Assembly (NCBI GenBank): GCA_900167895.1
Contig: FUZR01000002.1
Coordinates: 124,001 to 188,000, forward strand
DNA length: 64,000 bases
Reading direction: 5' to 3'
Source of the DNA: Bacteroidales bacterium WCE2004
GTDB lineage: Bacteria > Bacteroidota > Bacteroidia > Bacteroidales > UBA932
Part shown: one piece after another, positions 62,066 to 64,000 of the stretch
How the letters are laid out: every line of letters begins with the position of its first letter
Position numbering within the stretch: position 1 is the stretch's first letter
Program-made: the position numbers and the translations under genes
Notes under the pieces: generated by a model
Told to the model about the DNA's origin: nothing
Databases searched by the model: none
What the model saw: the letters and a program-made list of their open reading frames with translations, nothing else

Positions 62066-64000
62066 ATGCGGACCTTTGCATCCGCAATGTTGATTTCATT
62101 TCTGCTTTCCATAACTTCTCCTCTGATGCCCGCAGTGGACACTTTGGAGGTAGCCAGCGTCACGGCGCTCAAAGAGTCCGTGACGCTGGAACGTGTAGCG
62201 GCCCCCTACTCCGTGATCCGGGCCGAACAGCTTTACAAGAGTGGCACATATCGTCCTAATTCGCTGTCCGGCCAGATTCCCGGCCTGCACATCCCGGACT
62301 ACGGCACCTCGATGACCTCCACGATCTATCTGCGCGGCCTCGGCTCGCGGATGGAGAACCCCGTGCTGGGCCTCTACATCGACGGCATCCCCGTGCTGGA
62401 CAAGAACGCATACGACTTCGACTGGGAAGGCTTCACGAGCGCCACGATGCTGCGCGGCCCGCAGGGCACGCTCTACGGGCGCAACGCGATGGGCGGCGTG
62501 CTGGCGCTGCAGTCGCTCTCGCCGTCGGACGGCGAGCGGCGGGCCCTGCGCCTCGAGTACGGCACCGCCAACACCGTCCGCGCGGGCGCGTCCTTCGTGT
62601 CCGGCCACAACGCCCTGTCGGCGAGCTTCCGCCACTCCGACGGCTACTTCTGGAACACGACCAAAAACGCCCTCTGCGACCCCTACAACGGGTTTTCGCT
62701 CCGCTGGAAATGGGAGCGCGCGCTCGATGAGCGCCTCTTCGTGAGCAACGTCGCCTGGGTCAACCTCTCGCGCGAAGGCGGCTTCGCCTACGGCCAGGTC
62801 GTCGACGGCGAACGGCGCGACGTCGCCTACAACGACGAAGGCTCCTATGCGCGCCTCGCCGCCGTCGAAGGCGTCCGGCTGCGCTGGAGCGGCGACGCCG
62901 TCGTCTTCGACGGCAACGCCTCCCTGCAACTGCTTCTGGACGACATGCGGATGGACCAGGACTACACGGCCGCGTCCATCTTCACCCTGCTGCAGCGCGA
63001 GCGCAGCGGGGCCGCCACGGCGGAGCTCCGCGCCCGCCGCGCCGACGCCGGCGCCGCCTGGCAGCCGCAGACCGGCTTCTTCGCGATGTACCGCCTGAAC
63101 GGCTCGCATTCGCCGGTCACCTTCAAGCGCGACGGCATCGAGCGGCTGATCCTGGGCAACGCCAACGCGCATATCCCCGCCGAAATCGGCTATCTGGACA
63201 TCCCCGACGAATCGTTCCCGGTCAACTCCGATTTCCTCATCGGCACCTGGAACGCCGCTCTCTTCCACGAATCTGTCTACAACACCGGCAAGTGGCAGCT
63301 CACCGCGGGTCTCCGTCTCGACTACGAAGGCGGCCTGATGGATTATGACTGTCTGACAACCCTCCACTACCGATTCCCGCCTTACATGACGGAGGCGAAA
63401 GCGTTCTCCCAGCCCTACCGGGGCCGGCTGGCGCACCACCGCGTGGAGCTGCTGCCCAAGGTGTCTGTCCTGTATAGCGCTTCCGAGCACGTCAAGCTCT
63501 ACGCCGCCGCAACCCGCGGCTACCGCGCCGGCGGCTTCAACACCCAGATCTTCTCCGACATCCTCCAGAACATGATGATGAACGGCGTGATGGCAGACAT
63601 GGGTGTCTACCTCGACCGCCCGCACGTCTCCGTGTCGGCCGACAACACCGAGTACAATCCTGAGACGGCCTGGAACTGGGAGGTCGGCCTGCGGACGCGC
63701 TTCGGCAGCTTCAAGGCAGAAGTCAACGCCTACTACATCGCCGTCCGCAACCAGCAGCTCACCGTCTTCCCTCCGGGCCAGAACACCGGCCGGATGATGG
63801 CCAACGCGGCGCGTAGCCGCAGCCTGGGCACGGAAGCCCAGCTGGAGTGGCGCCCGGGCGATTTCCGCACCGCCCTCGCCTGGTCCTGGTGCGACGCCCG
63901 CTTCATCGACTACAACGACGGCCAGGCCGACTACGCCGGCAACCGCCTCCCCTACGTCCCGGCGCACACCCTCTACGCCAACGTCGGCTACAGCTTCCGG
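62066..64000 (+). CDS. TonB-dependent receptor (partial, runs off the window)
   Basis: At least 645 residues, with no stop before the end. I start at the ATG at 62066 because Arg2 gives the signal peptide a positive end; an ATG at 62087 lies 8 nt after a GACCTTTG promoter-like box and is a real alternative. The plug domain has SGQIPGLHIPDYG, TIYLRGLGSRMENPVLGLYI and ATMLRGPQGTLYGRNAMGG. A barrel follows with KLYAAATRGYRAGGFNTQ and NPETAWNWEVGL. It resembles siderophore- and polyphenol-type receptors and is not SusC. The substrate is unknown. Confidence 0.9.
   Translation, partial: MRTFASAMLISFLLSITSPLMPAVDTLEVASVTALKESVTLERVAAPYSVIRAEQLYKSGTYRPNSLSGQIPGLHIPDYGTSMTSTIYLRGLGSRMENPVLGLYIDGIPVLDKNAYDFDWEGFTSATMLRGPQGTLYGRNAMGGVLALQSLSPSDGERRALRLEYGTANTVRAGASFVSGHNALSASFRHSDGYFWNTTKNALCDPYNGFSLRWKWERALDERLFVSNVAWVNLSREGGFAYGQVVDGERRDVAYNDEGSYARLAAVEGVRLRWSGDAVVFDGNASLQLLLDDMRMDQDYTAASIFTLLQRERSGAATAELRARRADAGAAWQPQTGFFAMYRLNGSHSPVTFKRDGIERLILGNANAHIPAEIGYLDIPDESFPVNSDFLIGTWNAALFHESVYNTGKWQLTAGLRLDYEGGLMDYDCLTTLHYRFPPYMTEAKAFSQPYRGRLAHHRVELLPKVSVLYSASEHVKLYAAATRGYRAGGFNTQIFSDILQNMMMNGVMADMGVYLDRPHVSVSADNTEYNPETAWNWEVGLRTRFGSFKAEVNAYYIAVRNQQLTVFPPGQNTGRMMANAARSRSLGTEAQLEWRPGDFRTALAWSWCDARFIDYNDGQADYAGNRLPYVPAHTLYANVGYSFR

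Overview
The window is a 64 kb piece of a GC-rich Bacteroidales chromosome. The assignment rests on the promoter form TAnnTTTG (with TTTG about 20 nt upstream), the lack of Shine-Dalgarno sites, TonB-dependent receptors, DUF2807, DUF5683 and DUF3467 proteins, the parA-parB-DUF5683-mltD order, and a cysteate synthase of the kind found in sulfonolipid-making Rikenellaceae-like bacteria. Which genus is not clear from sequence alone. Most of the window is housekeeping sequence with short gaps and many 1-4 nt gene overlaps. No rRNA, tRNA or CRISPR array was seen.

Layout. 1-7.7 kb: end of dut, murF, an outer-membrane HhH/barrel protein, hpt-adk-nitroreductase, a membrane protein with a histidine kinase, obgE. 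7.7-15.5 kb: lipid kinase, parAB with DUF5683 and mltD, rarA, a GNAT protein. 15.5-24.9 kb: two small barrel-like proteins, cysteate synthase, a Ca/Na exchanger, rlmD, a BtuB-like receptor between two related secreted proteins, an acyltransferase. 24.9-28.3 kb: queA, an AT-rich gap, an XRE regulator, a degenerate dihydroorotate dehydrogenase homologue, cinA. 28.5-35.6 kb (minus strand): valS-tatA-tatC-CBM9-like-ABC-F-DUF2807. 35.7-39.4 kb: rubrerythrin, DUF3467, kdsC, maf, an RluA-type pseudouridine synthase. 39.4-40.7 kb: a gene-free stretch full of palindromes plus a probable small RNA. 40.7-50 kb: BASS transporter, plsC, a 2-hydroxyacid dehydrogenase, gpx-ohrR, and a GH31-GH3 pair that could trim xyloglucan oligosaccharides. 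50-64 kb: CPA2 antiporter, A-type flavoprotein, epimerase, a RAYT transposase unit, ABC ATPase, tcdA, yccF, M28 peptidase, acyltransferase 3, a small secreted protein and a second TonB receptor cut by the window end.

The most unusual content is a set of palindromic repeats. One family (28.4, 38.1 and 44.7 kb) has a shared core between 26-28 bp arms. The arms are complementary within each copy but unrelated between copies, and one copy lies in frame inside the pseudouridine synthase gene. A second family (39.7 and 40.1 kb) has an invariant hairpin next to a copy-specific one. A third is an inverted pair of about 91 bp repeats bracketing a REP-associated tyrosine transposase and an AlkD-like gene. 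A second theme is promoter placement: at nine genes the -7 box ends only 4-8 nt before the ATG, which predicts leaderless mRNAs.
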